Source of the DNA: Oscillospiraceae bacterium
Lineage (GTDB): Bacteria > Bacillota > Clostridia > Oscillospirales > Ruminococcaceae
Assembly (NCBI GenBank): GCA_029098085.1
Contig: JAQXNQ010000018.1
Location: forward strand, 1 to 5,100
Direction of reading: 5' to 3'
Length of the DNA stretch: 5,100 nt
The notes below the pieces were generated by a model. It ran no database searches and was not told the DNA's origin. It worked only from the letters and a program-made list of their open reading frames with translations. Below are positions 1-5,100 of the stretch, piece after piece. The position numbers and the translations under genes are program-made. The first letter of the stretch is position 1; each line of letters starts with the position of its first letter.

Positions 1-1188
1 GGACTCAACGCCCTTCACAACGATCACGCCGTCTGCAGGGGTAGTGATCTGGTTCGTCAGGCCTTCGCCAGAAGTGGTGCCGGCGTAGATGTAAGCGCCA
101 TCAGTGTCAGCAGTGGTCTTCACATAGAAGGGGAACTGGAAGACAGCGCCAGACAGAGGATTGCCCTTGTCGTCAACCTTCTTCAGAGCAATGGCGTAGG
201 TGTAGATGGTCTGATCATCTTCAAGCTTGTCGGGACCAGGTTCGGTTTCTCCCTCTGTAATCCACTGGACAGTAACCTTGTTGGTGTTGCCTGCGCCGTC
301 TATGACGGCCTTGTCGGTCACAACAGCGGTGTAGGTGATGGTAACGGTAGCGCCATTATCATACAGGAACTTGGAATTGCTCTCGTCGTACCAATCGATC
401 ACGATCTTCTTGTCAGCAAACTGCGCGGTGACATTGGTCTGATCATCGGTCGTCCCAGCATTGCCGTCATTGTCCACGATGATGCTGGTGACGTTTACAT
501 CTTTCAGGAAATCAGGCAGCGTATCCTCGATGGTGTAGGTAACGATCTTCTTTGCACCTGTACCAGCGCCGCTGTAGTTGGAAGTTGTGAAGGTAGCGGT
601 GTAGGTAACAGTCTGGCCAATGAAGACATCATCGTCATCTACAGACTTGACCAGGTTCTTGGGGCTGGTACTATTCTTATCCACGATGGTGGCGGTGGGA
701 TTGGTGGAATCCACGGAGATCACCTGCTCACCCTGGGTAGTGGTGACCACATAATAGCCATAGGGGATGTTCTTGAAGATCAGAACTGAACCGTCGCTCT
801 CGACAGAGGAAGTGGAGGTGGCAGTCTTAGCCCAAGCAGTCAGCGCGGTGCGCAGACCGGCGCTCATCTCCTTCTCTTGGGTCGTTTCGTTGGTTTGCCA
901 TGCGGCATCCGTAGCGGAGATGTAGCCGTTGCCATCAGCGGTGAAATAATCCGTCAGACCAGCAGGAACCGTGCCGGTGTAGGCGATAGATCCATCCGTA
1001 GTGCCGGTAACAGTTGCGTCAAACAGCTTGTAAATGGTGTAGGTTTCGCCTTTGGCGGCGTTGGAGATGGTGATGGAGCCTTTACCGTCACCAGCAACAG
1101 TGACCTCTTGTGCAAACGCCGTCATCGACAGCGCAAAGGCCATGACCAGTACCAGCAGCAGGCTGGCGAGTTTTTTCGCGTGTTTCAT
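1..1188 (-). CDS. Backbone (major) pilin, fimbrial isopeptide D2 type; 3' end lies outside the window
   Basis: Translating the minus strand from the ATG at 1186-1188 gives 396 open residues running off the left edge. Residues 1-26 form a clear Sec signal peptide: MKHAKK, a Leu/Val-rich core, and an Ala-Phe-Ala cleavage site before Gln27. An N-terminal pilin domain follows (about 27-170). The segment around STSPKN (173-178) sits where class C pilins carry the YPKN pilin motif, so Lys177 is the candidate sortase acceptor. Residues 179-310 resemble the fimbrial isopeptide formation D2 domain: KSV, then IGQTVTYTA, EDTLP at 221-225, and a final NKVTVQW. Lys181 and Asn303 are the likely bond pair by family position (inference). 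A Cna-B/SpaA domain begins at 333 (KKVDDKGNPLSGAVF). The sorting signal must lie past the left edge. There is no cysteine and one arginine (Arg113). AAG, ACC and TAC codons are favoured, as in a highly expressed gene. An accessory pilin is possible, but the D2 domain and last-in-line order favour the shaft subunit. Confidence 0.88.
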   Translation of the reverse strand, partial: MKHAKKLASLLLVLVMAFALSMTAFAQEVTVAGDGKGSITISNAAKGETYTIYKLFDATVTGTTDGSIAYTGTVPAGLTDYFTADGNGYISATDAAWQTNETTQEKEMSAGLRTALTAWAKTATSTSSVESDGSVLIFKNIPYGYYVVTTTQGEQVISVDSTNPTATIVDKNSTSPKNLVKSVDDDDVFIGQTVTYTATFTTSNYSGAGTGAKKIVTYTIEDTLPDFLKDVNVTSIIVDNDGNAGTTDDQTNVTAQFADKKIVIDWYDESNSKFLYDNGATVTITYTAVVTDKAVIDGAGNTNKVTVQWITEGETEPGPDKLEDDQTIYTYAIALKKVDDKGNPLSGAVFQFPFYVKTTADTDGAYIYAGTTSGEGLTNQITTPADGVIVVKGVES

Positions 1189-1197
1189 GTTGTCTGT

Positions 1198-1205
1198 TCC
1201 TTTCT
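1198..1205 (-). promoter_or_regulatory. Shine-Dalgarno sequence of the backbone pilin gene
   Basis: The minus strand reads AGAAAGGA, then nine bases, then the ATG at 1188. This is near-ideal spacing and fixes the start just before a textbook signal peptide. It is better spaced than the site of the upstream gene (12 bases before a GTG), which fits higher synthesis of a shaft subunit than of a tip protein. Confidence 0.8.
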
Positions 1206-1219
1206 GTATGGGTGTATTT

Positions 1220-1232
1220 GTTTCCGGGAAAC
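1220..1232 (-). other. Small inverted repeat in the gap between the adhesin and pilin genes
   Basis: The sequence is a perfect inverted repeat, GTTTCCCGGAAAC on the minus strand, between the adhesin stop (1245-1247) and the pilin Shine-Dalgarno (1198-1205). As RNA it would form a short stem of about 5 bp with a 3-base loop. No T-run follows, so it is not an intrinsic terminator. It could mark an RNA processing point or stabilise the downstream pilin message; that role is inference. The rest of the 56-bp gap shows no promoter I can support. Confidence 0.35.
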
Positions 1233-1242
1233 ACGAAGAACG

Positions 1243-1278
1243 CTTCAGGAGGAATCCTCCCCCCTTCTGCGCCTGAAG
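1243..1278 (-). other. Stem-loop spanning the end of the adhesin gene and its stop codon
   Basis: CTTCAGG at 1243-1249 pairs with CCTGAAG at 1272-1278, a 7-bp stem over a 22-base loop. The loop and stem edge include a second palindrome, GGAGGAATCCTCC at 1248-1260, which would compete with the outer stem. The TGA stop at 1245-1247 lies inside the stem. No run of T follows on the minus strand, so I do not call a terminator. An mRNA 3'-end or processing structure is possible, but part of the pairing may simply reflect the coding sequence (EDSS and RRRR codons). Confidence 0.3.
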
Positions 1279-4200
1279 GCTTTAACCAGCAGGAGCGCGC
1301 CGGCGCTGAGCATCAGCCCGAGTCCTCCCGCATAGTACCAATGGATGCCGCTCCCGCCCGTCTGGGGGAGCTCGTAATAGGCCTGGTTTACAATGATGTC
1401 TTTCCATTCATCCGGCGTCCCGTCCGGGTAGGACACCTGAACGGTAAGCGCATCATAGGCCACCGTGACGGTATAGGTTCTGCCGTTGGGAGCGTAGCCA
1501 TCCGGCACTTTGGTTTCCGTCAGGGTGTATTTGTGACCGGAGGGGATATTGGTGAAGGTAACTTGACCGTCCGACCCGGAAATGACCGTCTGGTCTGCAA
1601 TGGTCACGCTTTTCGTTGCATCTCCGCGGCAGGAGCCGCAGTTTTCCTCATCATGGCTCAGCGTAAATTCCGCGCCGGCCAGCGGCTGCCCTCTCGAATC
1701 CTGCTTTGTAAAGGTCAGCTCGGACAGATAGCCTTTTACCGACGGAATGAGGAAGTTGATTGTTTGCGGCGGGGAAACCGTCAGATTTCCGTCTGTACTC
1801 TGTACCATCCTGTACTGGAGGGTTGTCGGATCATTGGTGGGATAGATGGCATTCTCTGTGAAACCGGCGGATTCATTCTTCAGCCGAACCCGATAGACCA
1901 GCTGATAGGTATAGGTGGTTGTACTGTCGTCATTCGTTTCGGTATACCCGGATTTCTTCAGATCCCAGTTGATTTTGCTGCCTTCGCTCAGGAAAGCGGC
2001 GGTATTTTCACCGCCCGATACATGGGCCCCCGTCAAATCCGTGAAAACCAGCTGCGGCGTTTTATTATAAAAGCCTATGAATTCCACGCTTTCCGCAGCG
2101 CCGCTTACAGTGGGCAGCGGATCCTGCGCGACCCAGTCTGCCACCGAGCCGATTTCAACCTTATGTTTGATTTCAGCGAAGATCTGCTCAAAAGCAGCGC
2201 TCAGTCCGGCAGAATCCGTACTGTCGTAGTAATAACCGGAGCCGATGCTGTTTCGCAGCCAGTTCTTATAGGCCTCGGTGCTGGAGGCATCACCGATCTC
2301 ATAGGTGGTGCCTGTGCGGTCGACCACCGAAAAGCCGTCGGCATTTTCGCTTTGGGTGATGTATTTCTGAATGGTCTGACCGGCCACATCCACACCCACC
2401 GAAAAGATCTGGACGCCGGAAGCCTTGATGGCCGCCGCTTTCTTGCGGGCCCGGATCGCCGCTTCATCCGAATAACTGGTGCCGTACAGGCACTTTTTGT
2501 TCAGCACACGATCATAAAACTGACCGGTGGAATCATAGGGATCGTATCCGCTGTAGCCGCTGCTGATATAGGTGGTTGGGAAACCGTCGCTGAGGAAGAT
2601 GATGAACTTGTTCTGATTGGAGACGCCATTCAGCATATCCGCTGCCATGGCCAGCCCCGCTTCCACATTGGTGAAGCGGCTATGAGAATCGGCATAACCG
2701 CTTGCGTTGATGATCGATCCGGTCTGGGTGCGCATGGTGTTTATCAGGTTATTCACTTCACTCTGATTTGTACACTGCCGCAGGGAGAAAATCTCATGGG
2801 CATCGGTATTAAAGGCCACAAACCCGACCCGGCTGACGCCAAGGGCATTGCTGGCCGCAAATTCATCCAGAAAGCTCTCCGCCGACACCATGGCGGCCTC
2901 ATACCGGGTCATTAAGCCGAAGTCGCTGTTCATCGTGTTGGAAATGTCCATGACGATGACCACCGCCATATCCGGTTCTTCCGCGACCTTTTCAATCCGC
3001 TGGGAAGTCTGTACCTGCAGGGTAATGTCAAAAACGTTCTCCAGCTCTGTGCCGGCGATCGTTTTGCTCACCGATACCGCACCGTCTTCCGAGCTGCTGG
3101 TTCCGCCCTTATTCACAACCTGCACTTCAGAAGGCGGTGGGTCGGCTGCGGTTCTGACTGCCGAGAACCGGGACATGCGGGCCACCGCCGTACCTGCGGC
3201 ATAACCGCTGTATTCCTCAAACCAGCCGCTGTCCCGCAGAAGCATCCAGTTGCTGCCCACGGCAGGCTCCGCGATGGACTCGGGATCACCGTACAGCATC
3301 AGCGTCAGCCGGTCATTCAGCTCCGCATACATCTCATCCGTCAGTTCTCCCAACCGATAGGATTTCTGCAGCTGCACAAGCAGCGCCTCCGCTTCCGGCT
3401 GCACATCGCCATCCGCTTCTTCCAGCTCCTCAATCTGCGCCAGCAGCTGCTCATACAGCAGCTGCATCTCTTCCGGAGTCAGGGAAGAGAGCACCAGATA
3501 AGAATCGGACGAGACCGTCAGCCGCTCTTCAATCTGATGCAGCGGGCAGCTGCCCTCCCAGGTGTTGTGCTCCATGGCAGCGCTGACCTGCAGGGAAAAT
3601 TCCTCACCCGGCTCCATGTCCAGCACCTGAACCAGAACCTCTCTGCTGCAGCTGCCCGGAATCGGGGCCTGCTCTGCAGAAAGCCGCAGCCAGCCGGTCA
3701 AAACCTGACAGGGAAGCTCCTGCTCACCTATGGTCCGGATTTCATCGGTCACAACAGGTGCATATTCCGCACTGCTGTCCAGCCAGGACATGGCCTCCAG
3801 ATCAAAGGCGGCCTGTTCTCCGGTCAGGGACAGCACAATTTCCAGCTTTACCCGGCCCTCGCTGTACGAAGTGCCATCAAAGGTATCCGCTTCAATGAAA
3901 AGATCGAAGGAAGCTATTTCGCCATTTCTGACAGTCAGAGGATCCTGCTGCGCATCCTGACGCTCAACCCGCAGCTGTGAAATATAAGCCCCGTCTTCGG
4001 AAAGAACCGGATCAATATCTTCCTCATCCGTGCTCTCCCCGTCAGCAGTTTCCTCATCAGCGGGCTTCTCTTCCGCTGTCAGACACCCCTCCCCGTGCTC
4101 ATGCTCCTCCATCCCGCAGGTCAGCTCCCAGGTTCCATAGCAAAGGGAGCCGTGAGTGTGATTCTCATCCTCGGGAAGCGTGCAGGTCAGAGCCTCGGTA

Positions 4201-4982
4201 TCCACCGGCTCCTCCACCGTTTCAAAGCAGGCGTCCGTGTGCTGATGCTCCAGAACCTGGATCTGTCCGCAGACCAGCTCCCCGGCCTCGACATAACAGC
4301 TTTCATCGTGGGTGTGAAGGAGAATTTCCTCTTTCCCGCAGGTCAGCTCCGCCGGGCGCTCCTCTTCGGTGCAGACCAGCGTTTCGCTCCATGTATAGCA
4401 ATCATCGCCGTGGGTGTGACCTTCGGCCTCCTCCTGGCCGCAGATCAGCTCTCCGGCATCGTCATAACAGGCTTCACCGTGGGCGTGACCCTCCGATTCC
4501 TCCAGCGTACAGATCAGCTCACCCTGTTCCCGGGCGTAGCAGTCCGGACCGTGCGCATGACCGCCGTCATAGCAGCTTTCATCATGTTCATGAGCCTCGA
4601 TTTCGGGCAGCGGGCACCAGAGGACTCCGTCTCCGTCATAGCAGGACGCGTCGTGGGTATGCACCACAAAATCCGCCAGCCCGCAGATCAATGCGCCGCT
4701 TTCATCCCGGCAGCTGTCATCGTGGACATGGATATCCAGCGACTCCTCCGTGCAGACGGGCACGCTCCGGGTGACCAGAGTTACCTGGGTATAACAGTCT
4801 TCAGAATGGGTGTGTGCCGGGATGGGACAGGTCTTCTCCAGCGTCACGGCAGGCAGAATCAACGCGTAGGTGGTGCAGAAAACCACCGCCGCCGCCAGAC
4901 AAACCAGGGTTTTGTACCACCGGCCCCGACGACGCCGGGCGCTGGCGTATCGCTCCGCGTCCCGAAGAAGGGTTTGCTTCAC
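1245..4982 (-). CDS. LPQTG-anchored vWA adhesin with N-terminal HxHxxxC repeats; probable pilus-tip or accessory protein
   Basis: This is a 1245-residue surface protein starting at GTG 4980-4982. An in-frame TGA at 4989-4991 excludes an earlier start, and no Met follows before the signal region. Order by residue: basic N-terminus (RRRRGRWYK, 17-24); hydrophobic segment 25-47 ending FCTTYALILPAV, with no clear Ala-x-Ala site; eleven HxHxxxC repeats (51-301); acidic linker 303-330; unrecognised beta-rich part 331-500; charged helical stretch 502-565; KTIAGTELENVFDITLQV lead-in (640-657); vWA domain about 670-938 with MIDAS residues Asp679, Ser681, Thr683, Thr771 and Asp799; beta domain about 941-1080; SpaA/Cna-B domain 1083-1199 with LAGAEF, TETKVPDGY and final VNQ; LPQTG at 1205-1209; membrane helix 1214-1236; RRRR tail. 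vWA plus Cna-B plus sorting signal is the layout of RrgA-like tip adhesins, so attachment to host or matrix ligands is likely (inference). It is placed between a signal peptidase and a backbone pilin, which supports this. It has 31 cysteines, unusual for a sortase substrate. Ligand unknown. Confidence 0.93.
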   Translation of the reverse strand: MKQTLLRDAERYASARRRRGRWYKTLVCLAAAVVFCTTYALILPAVTLEKTCPIPAHTHSEDCYTQVTLVTRSVPVCTEESLDIHVHDDSCRDESGALICGLADFVVHTHDASCYDGDGVLWCPLPEIEAHEHDESCYDGGHAHGPDCYAREQGELICTLEESEGHAHGEACYDDAGELICGQEEAEGHTHGDDCYTWSETLVCTEEERPAELTCGKEEILLHTHDESCYVEAGELVCGQIQVLEHQHTDACFETVEEPVDTEALTCTLPEDENHTHGSLCYGTWELTCGMEEHEHGEGCLTAEEKPADEETADGESTDEEDIDPVLSEDGAYISQLRVERQDAQQDPLTVRNGEIASFDLFIEADTFDGTSYSEGRVKLEIVLSLTGEQAAFDLEAMSWLDSSAEYAPVVTDEIRTIGEQELPCQVLTGWLRLSAEQAPIPGSCSREVLVQVLDMEPGEEFSLQVSAAMEHNTWEGSCPLHQIEERLTVSSDSYLVLSSLTPEEMQLLYEQLLAQIEELEEADGDVQPEAEALLVQLQKSYRLGELTDEMYAELNDRLTLMLYGDPESIAEPAVGSNWMLLRDSGWFEEYSGYAAGTAVARMSRFSAVRTAADPPPSEVQVVNKGGTSSSEDGAVSVSKTIAGTELENVFDITLQVQTSQRIEKVAEEPDMAVVIVMDISNTMNSDFGLMTRYEAAMVSAESFLDEFAASNALGVSRVGFVAFNTDAHEIFSLRQCTNQSEVNNLINTMRTQTGSIINASGYADSHSRFTNVEAGLAMAADMLNGVSNQNKFIIFLSDGFPTTYISSGYSGYDPYDSTGQFYDRVLNKKCLYGTSYSDEAAIRARKKAAAIKASGVQIFSVGVDVAGQTIQKYITQSENADGFSVVDRTGTTYEIGDASSTEAYKNWLRNSIGSGYYYDSTDSAGLSAAFEQIFAEIKHKVEIGSVADWVAQDPLPTVSGAAESVEFIGFYNKTPQLVFTDLTGAHVSGGENTAAFLSEGSKINWDLKKSGYTETNDDSTTTYTYQLVYRVRLKNESAGFTENAIYPTNDPTTLQYRMVQSTDGNLTVSPPQTINFLIPSVKGYLSELTFTKQDSRGQPLAGAEFTLSHDEENCGSCRGDATKSVTIADQTVISGSDGQVTFTNIPSGHKYTLTETKVPDGYAPNGRTYTVTVAYDALTVQVSYPDGTPDEWKDIIVNQAYYELPQTGGSGIHWYYAGGLGLMLSAGALLLVKAFRRRRGEDSS
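1248..1370 (-). other. Cell-wall sorting signal of the adhesin (LPQTG, membrane helix, basic tail)
   Basis: The codons at 1356-1370 encode LPQTG (residues 1205-1209). A hydrophobic helix (about 1214-1236) and a basic RRRR tail with GEDSS follow, which is the complete three-part sortase recognition signal. A sortase would cleave between Thr1208 and Gly1209 and join the Thr to a pilin lysine or to peptidoglycan. Glu1204 just before the motif is typical of pilus-associated proteins. No sortase gene is visible in this window. Confidence 0.93.
1386..1736 (-). other. SpaA/Cna-B domain carrying a CxxC-RGD insertion
   Basis: Residues 1083-1199 of the adhesin hold the hallmarks of a prealbumin-like Cna-B/SpaA domain: LTFTKQD, PLAGAEFTL, DGQVTFTNIPSG, TLTETKVPDGY and a closing IIVNQ just before the sorting signal. 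Glu1156 and Asn1199 match the catalytic acid and the acceptor of an intramolecular isopeptide bond. Lys1093 is the obvious candidate donor, but Thr1090 occupies the position matching the reactive lysine of the Streptococcus pyogenes CnaB2 domain, so bond formation is uncertain. A loop after the LAGAEFTL strand contains CGSCRGD (1115-1121; bases 1620-1640). Confidence 0.8.
2169..2975 (-). other. von Willebrand factor A domain with MIDAS metal site
   Basis: Residues about 670-938 of the adhesin show the vWA order. A hydrophobic strand ends in the first MIDAS motif (VIVMDISNTM; Asp679, Ser681, Thr683). A helix and strand follow (RVGFVAFNTD), then the second-loop Thr in RFTNVEAGLAMA (Thr771), then FIIFLSDGFPT with Asp799, and IFSVGVDV. 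In this family a Mg/Mn ion held by these residues completes the ligand site, so an adhesive role outside the cell is expected. The third residue of the usual DxSxS is Thr here, a conservative change. Confidence 0.9.
4080..4832 (-). repeat. Eleven-unit Cys/His protein repeat, C-x(n)-HxHxxxC
   Basis: Residues 51-301 of the adhesin repeat a unit with one Cys, about 5-17 residues, then His-x-His-x-x-x-Cys, usually followed by Tyr. The HxHxxxC cores begin at residues 57, 85, 108, 131, 142, 166, 189, 223, 246, 275 and 294. Examples are HTHSEDCY, HTHDASCY, HEHDESCY and HAHGEACY. Upstream Cys lie at 52, 77, 100, 123, 158, 181, 204, 215, 238, 267 and 289, mostly in ELICG or LTC contexts. This gives 22 Cys and 22 core His. 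The fifth core (HAHGPDCY) has no Cys of its own before it, while 204 and 215 both precede the eighth. Spacers are acidic. Similar repeats occur in other gut Firmicutes surface proteins as I recall, with no function I know of. Metal binding and disulfide-stapled stalk are both possible. The repeat is at protein level; the DNA is diverged. Confidence 0.9.
4838..4982 (-). other. N-terminal export segment of the adhesin
   Basis: Residues 1-48 have a long basic start (KQTLLRDAERYASARRRRG) followed by WYK and a hydrophobic stretch to VTL. The stretch carries the conserved-looking FCTTYALILPAV. It should enter the Sec pathway, but there is no good Ala-x-Ala peptidase site as seen in the neighbouring pilin (Ala26-Gln27). 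Cleavage near ILPAV, or retention as a membrane anchor, cannot be told apart from sequence. Two cysteines (28 and 36) lie in the segment. Confidence 0.7.
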
Positions 4983-5014
4983 TACCGTTCACCATCCTTT
5001 CGCCAAAATTTCAT
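4982..5014 (-). CDS. Possible 10-codon leader ORF overlapping the adhesin start (TAGTG)
   Basis: An ATG at 5012-5014 opens a 10-residue reading frame, MKFWRKDGER, ending in TAG at 4982-4984. The last base of the stop is the first base of the adhesin GTG. An AGGGG sequence in the loop of the preceding hairpin sits 10 bases before this ATG and could act as its ribosome site. Termination-reinitiation could then feed ribosomes into the adhesin gene. The frame is very short, so chance is a real alternative; no function is proposed for the peptide. Confidence 0.25.
   Translation of the reverse strand: MKFWRKDGER
4995..5000 (-). promoter_or_regulatory. Probable Shine-Dalgarno sequence of the adhesin gene
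   Basis: AAAGGA on the minus strand lies 12 bases before the GTG start at 4980-4982, longer than the usual 5-9. With a GTG start this suggests weaker initiation than for the pilin. An ATG at 4993-4995 overlaps this site but is in another frame. Confidence 0.55.
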
Positions 5015-5016
5015 GA

Positions 5017-5039
5017 GCGCTCTTCCCCTGAAAGAGCGC
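5017..5039 (-). other. Strong hairpin in the gap between the signal peptidase and adhesin genes
   Basis: GCGCTCTT at 5017-5024 and AAGAGCGC at 5032-5039 are perfect inverted repeats. Allowing one G-T pair, the stem extends to 10 bp with a 3-base loop. On the minus strand the stem is followed by TCATGAAATTTTGG, a weak and delayed T-run, so at best it is a leaky terminator. It may equally be an RNA processing or stability element that sets the ratio of upstream to downstream messages. The rest of the 60-bp gap holds the ribosome site of the adhesin; I see no convincing promoter. Confidence 0.5.
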
Positions 5040-5043
5040 AGGC

Positions 5044-5100
5044 TTATTCCGGTTTTCCGAAGGAGGAAAAGGGCCAGACCCGGAAGATAATTCTGCCGAC
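5044..5100 (-). CDS. Type I signal peptidase, C-terminal end only
   Basis: The last 18 codons before TAA (5044-5046) encode VGRIIFRVWPFSSFGKPE. A Gly-(Lys/Arg)-x-x-(Phe/Leu)-Arg-(Ile/Val)-Trp-Pro ending is the usual C-terminus of Gram-positive type I signal peptidases (SipS/LepB family), which remove signal peptides at the outer face of the membrane. The catalytic Ser and Lys lie outside the window and cannot be checked. Genes of this type often sit in pilus operons next to the pilin genes, and here it is followed after 60 bp by the adhesin on the same strand, so a dedicated pilin peptidase is likely (inference). Two other frames are also open over this short stretch but resemble nothing I know. 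Confidence 0.72.
   Translation of the reverse strand, partial: VGRIIFRVWPFSSFGKPE

Noticed and set aside
1212..2915. Open frame of 567 codons on the plus strand, opposite the adhesin
   Set aside because: It lies wholly antisense to recognisable vWA and Cna-B coding sequence and its translation shows no domain, signal peptide or plausible start site. It is a by-product of the codon make-up of the real gene.
3977..4774. Arg/Pro/His-rich open frame of 265 codons on the plus strand
   Set aside because: Strongly biased composition, typical of the complement of acidic, Cys/His-repeat codons; no ribosome site or domain seen.
4080..4832. CRISPR array or recent DNA tandem duplication
   Set aside because: The periodicity is in the amino-acid pattern; unit lengths vary and the nucleotide sequences have diverged, with no conserved direct repeat or spacer structure.
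4080..4832. Nucleic-acid-binding zinc fingers
   Set aside because: The protein is exported and wall-anchored, the spacing does not match a classical C2H2 finger, and the spacers are acidic rather than basic.
4801..4995. 64-codon minus-strand frame starting at ATG 4993-4995
   Set aside because: It overlaps the start of the adhesin in another frame, its AAAGG is directly against the ATG, and the product shows no signal or domain features.
5047..5085. Nested inverted repeat (TTCCGG/CCGGAA around TTTTCC/GGAAAA) as a leader structure
   Set aside because: It falls inside the C-terminal codons of the signal peptidase, where the coding sequence explains it, and the left arm needs a 9-base bulge to pair.
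4095..5090. Open frame of 331 codons on the plus strand
   Set aside because: It is antisense to the Cys/His repeats and crosses both the adhesin start and the signal peptidase end. The product looks like no protein family, and the repeated antisense composition explains its length.
4982..5100. Alternative upstream gene ending in TAG 4982-4984 or TGA 4989-4991
   Set aside because: Both other frames stay open to the edge, but only for under 40 codons, and neither resembles a known protein. The third frame ends in a clear signal-peptidase-like FRVWPF sequence, and overlapping genes there are unlikely.

Overview
The window looks like part of a sortase-assembled pilus (or related surface-fibre) operon from a Gram-positive anaerobe, most likely a gut member of the Clostridia (Bacillota). 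The grounds are moderate-to-high GC by eye, Sec-type N-termini, an LPQTG cell-wall sorting signal, fimbrial isopeptide-type domains, and an N-terminal segment (FCTTYALILPAVTLEK) that I recall as common in surface proteins of Lachnospiraceae and Oscillospiraceae. The taxonomic placement is inference. No RNA gene, mobile element or CRISPR array was seen.

Everything supported lies on the minus strand, so the operon reads from right to left. At the right edge (5044-5100) are the last 18 codons of a gene whose residues, with FRVWPF, match the C-terminus of type I signal peptidases. A 60-bp gap (4983-5043) with a strong hairpin follows. Next comes a 1245-residue surface protein (1245-4982, GTG start). 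Its order is: basic N-terminus and signal/membrane segment, eleven HxHxxxC repeats with 22 cysteines, an acidic linker, an unrecognised beta-rich and helical middle, a von Willebrand A (vWA) domain with a MIDAS site, a further beta domain, a SpaA/Cna-B domain, and LPQTG plus membrane helix plus RRRR. It fits a pilus-tip or accessory adhesin. A 56-bp gap (1189-1244) with another hairpin and a strong Shine-Dalgarno sequence leads into a gene of at least 396 residues (1-1188, 3' end outside the window). That product has a signal peptide, a pilin-motif-like lysine, a fimbrial D2 isopeptide domain and the start of a Cna-B domain, and fits the backbone (major) pilin.

Together these would work as a signal peptidase, a vWA tip adhesin and a backbone pilin. 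A class C sortase would be expected just beyond the left edge. The most unusual part is the Cys/His repeat array at the N-terminus of the adhesin, whose function I cannot assign. The cysteine-free backbone pilin makes a sharp contrast with its 31-cysteine partner.
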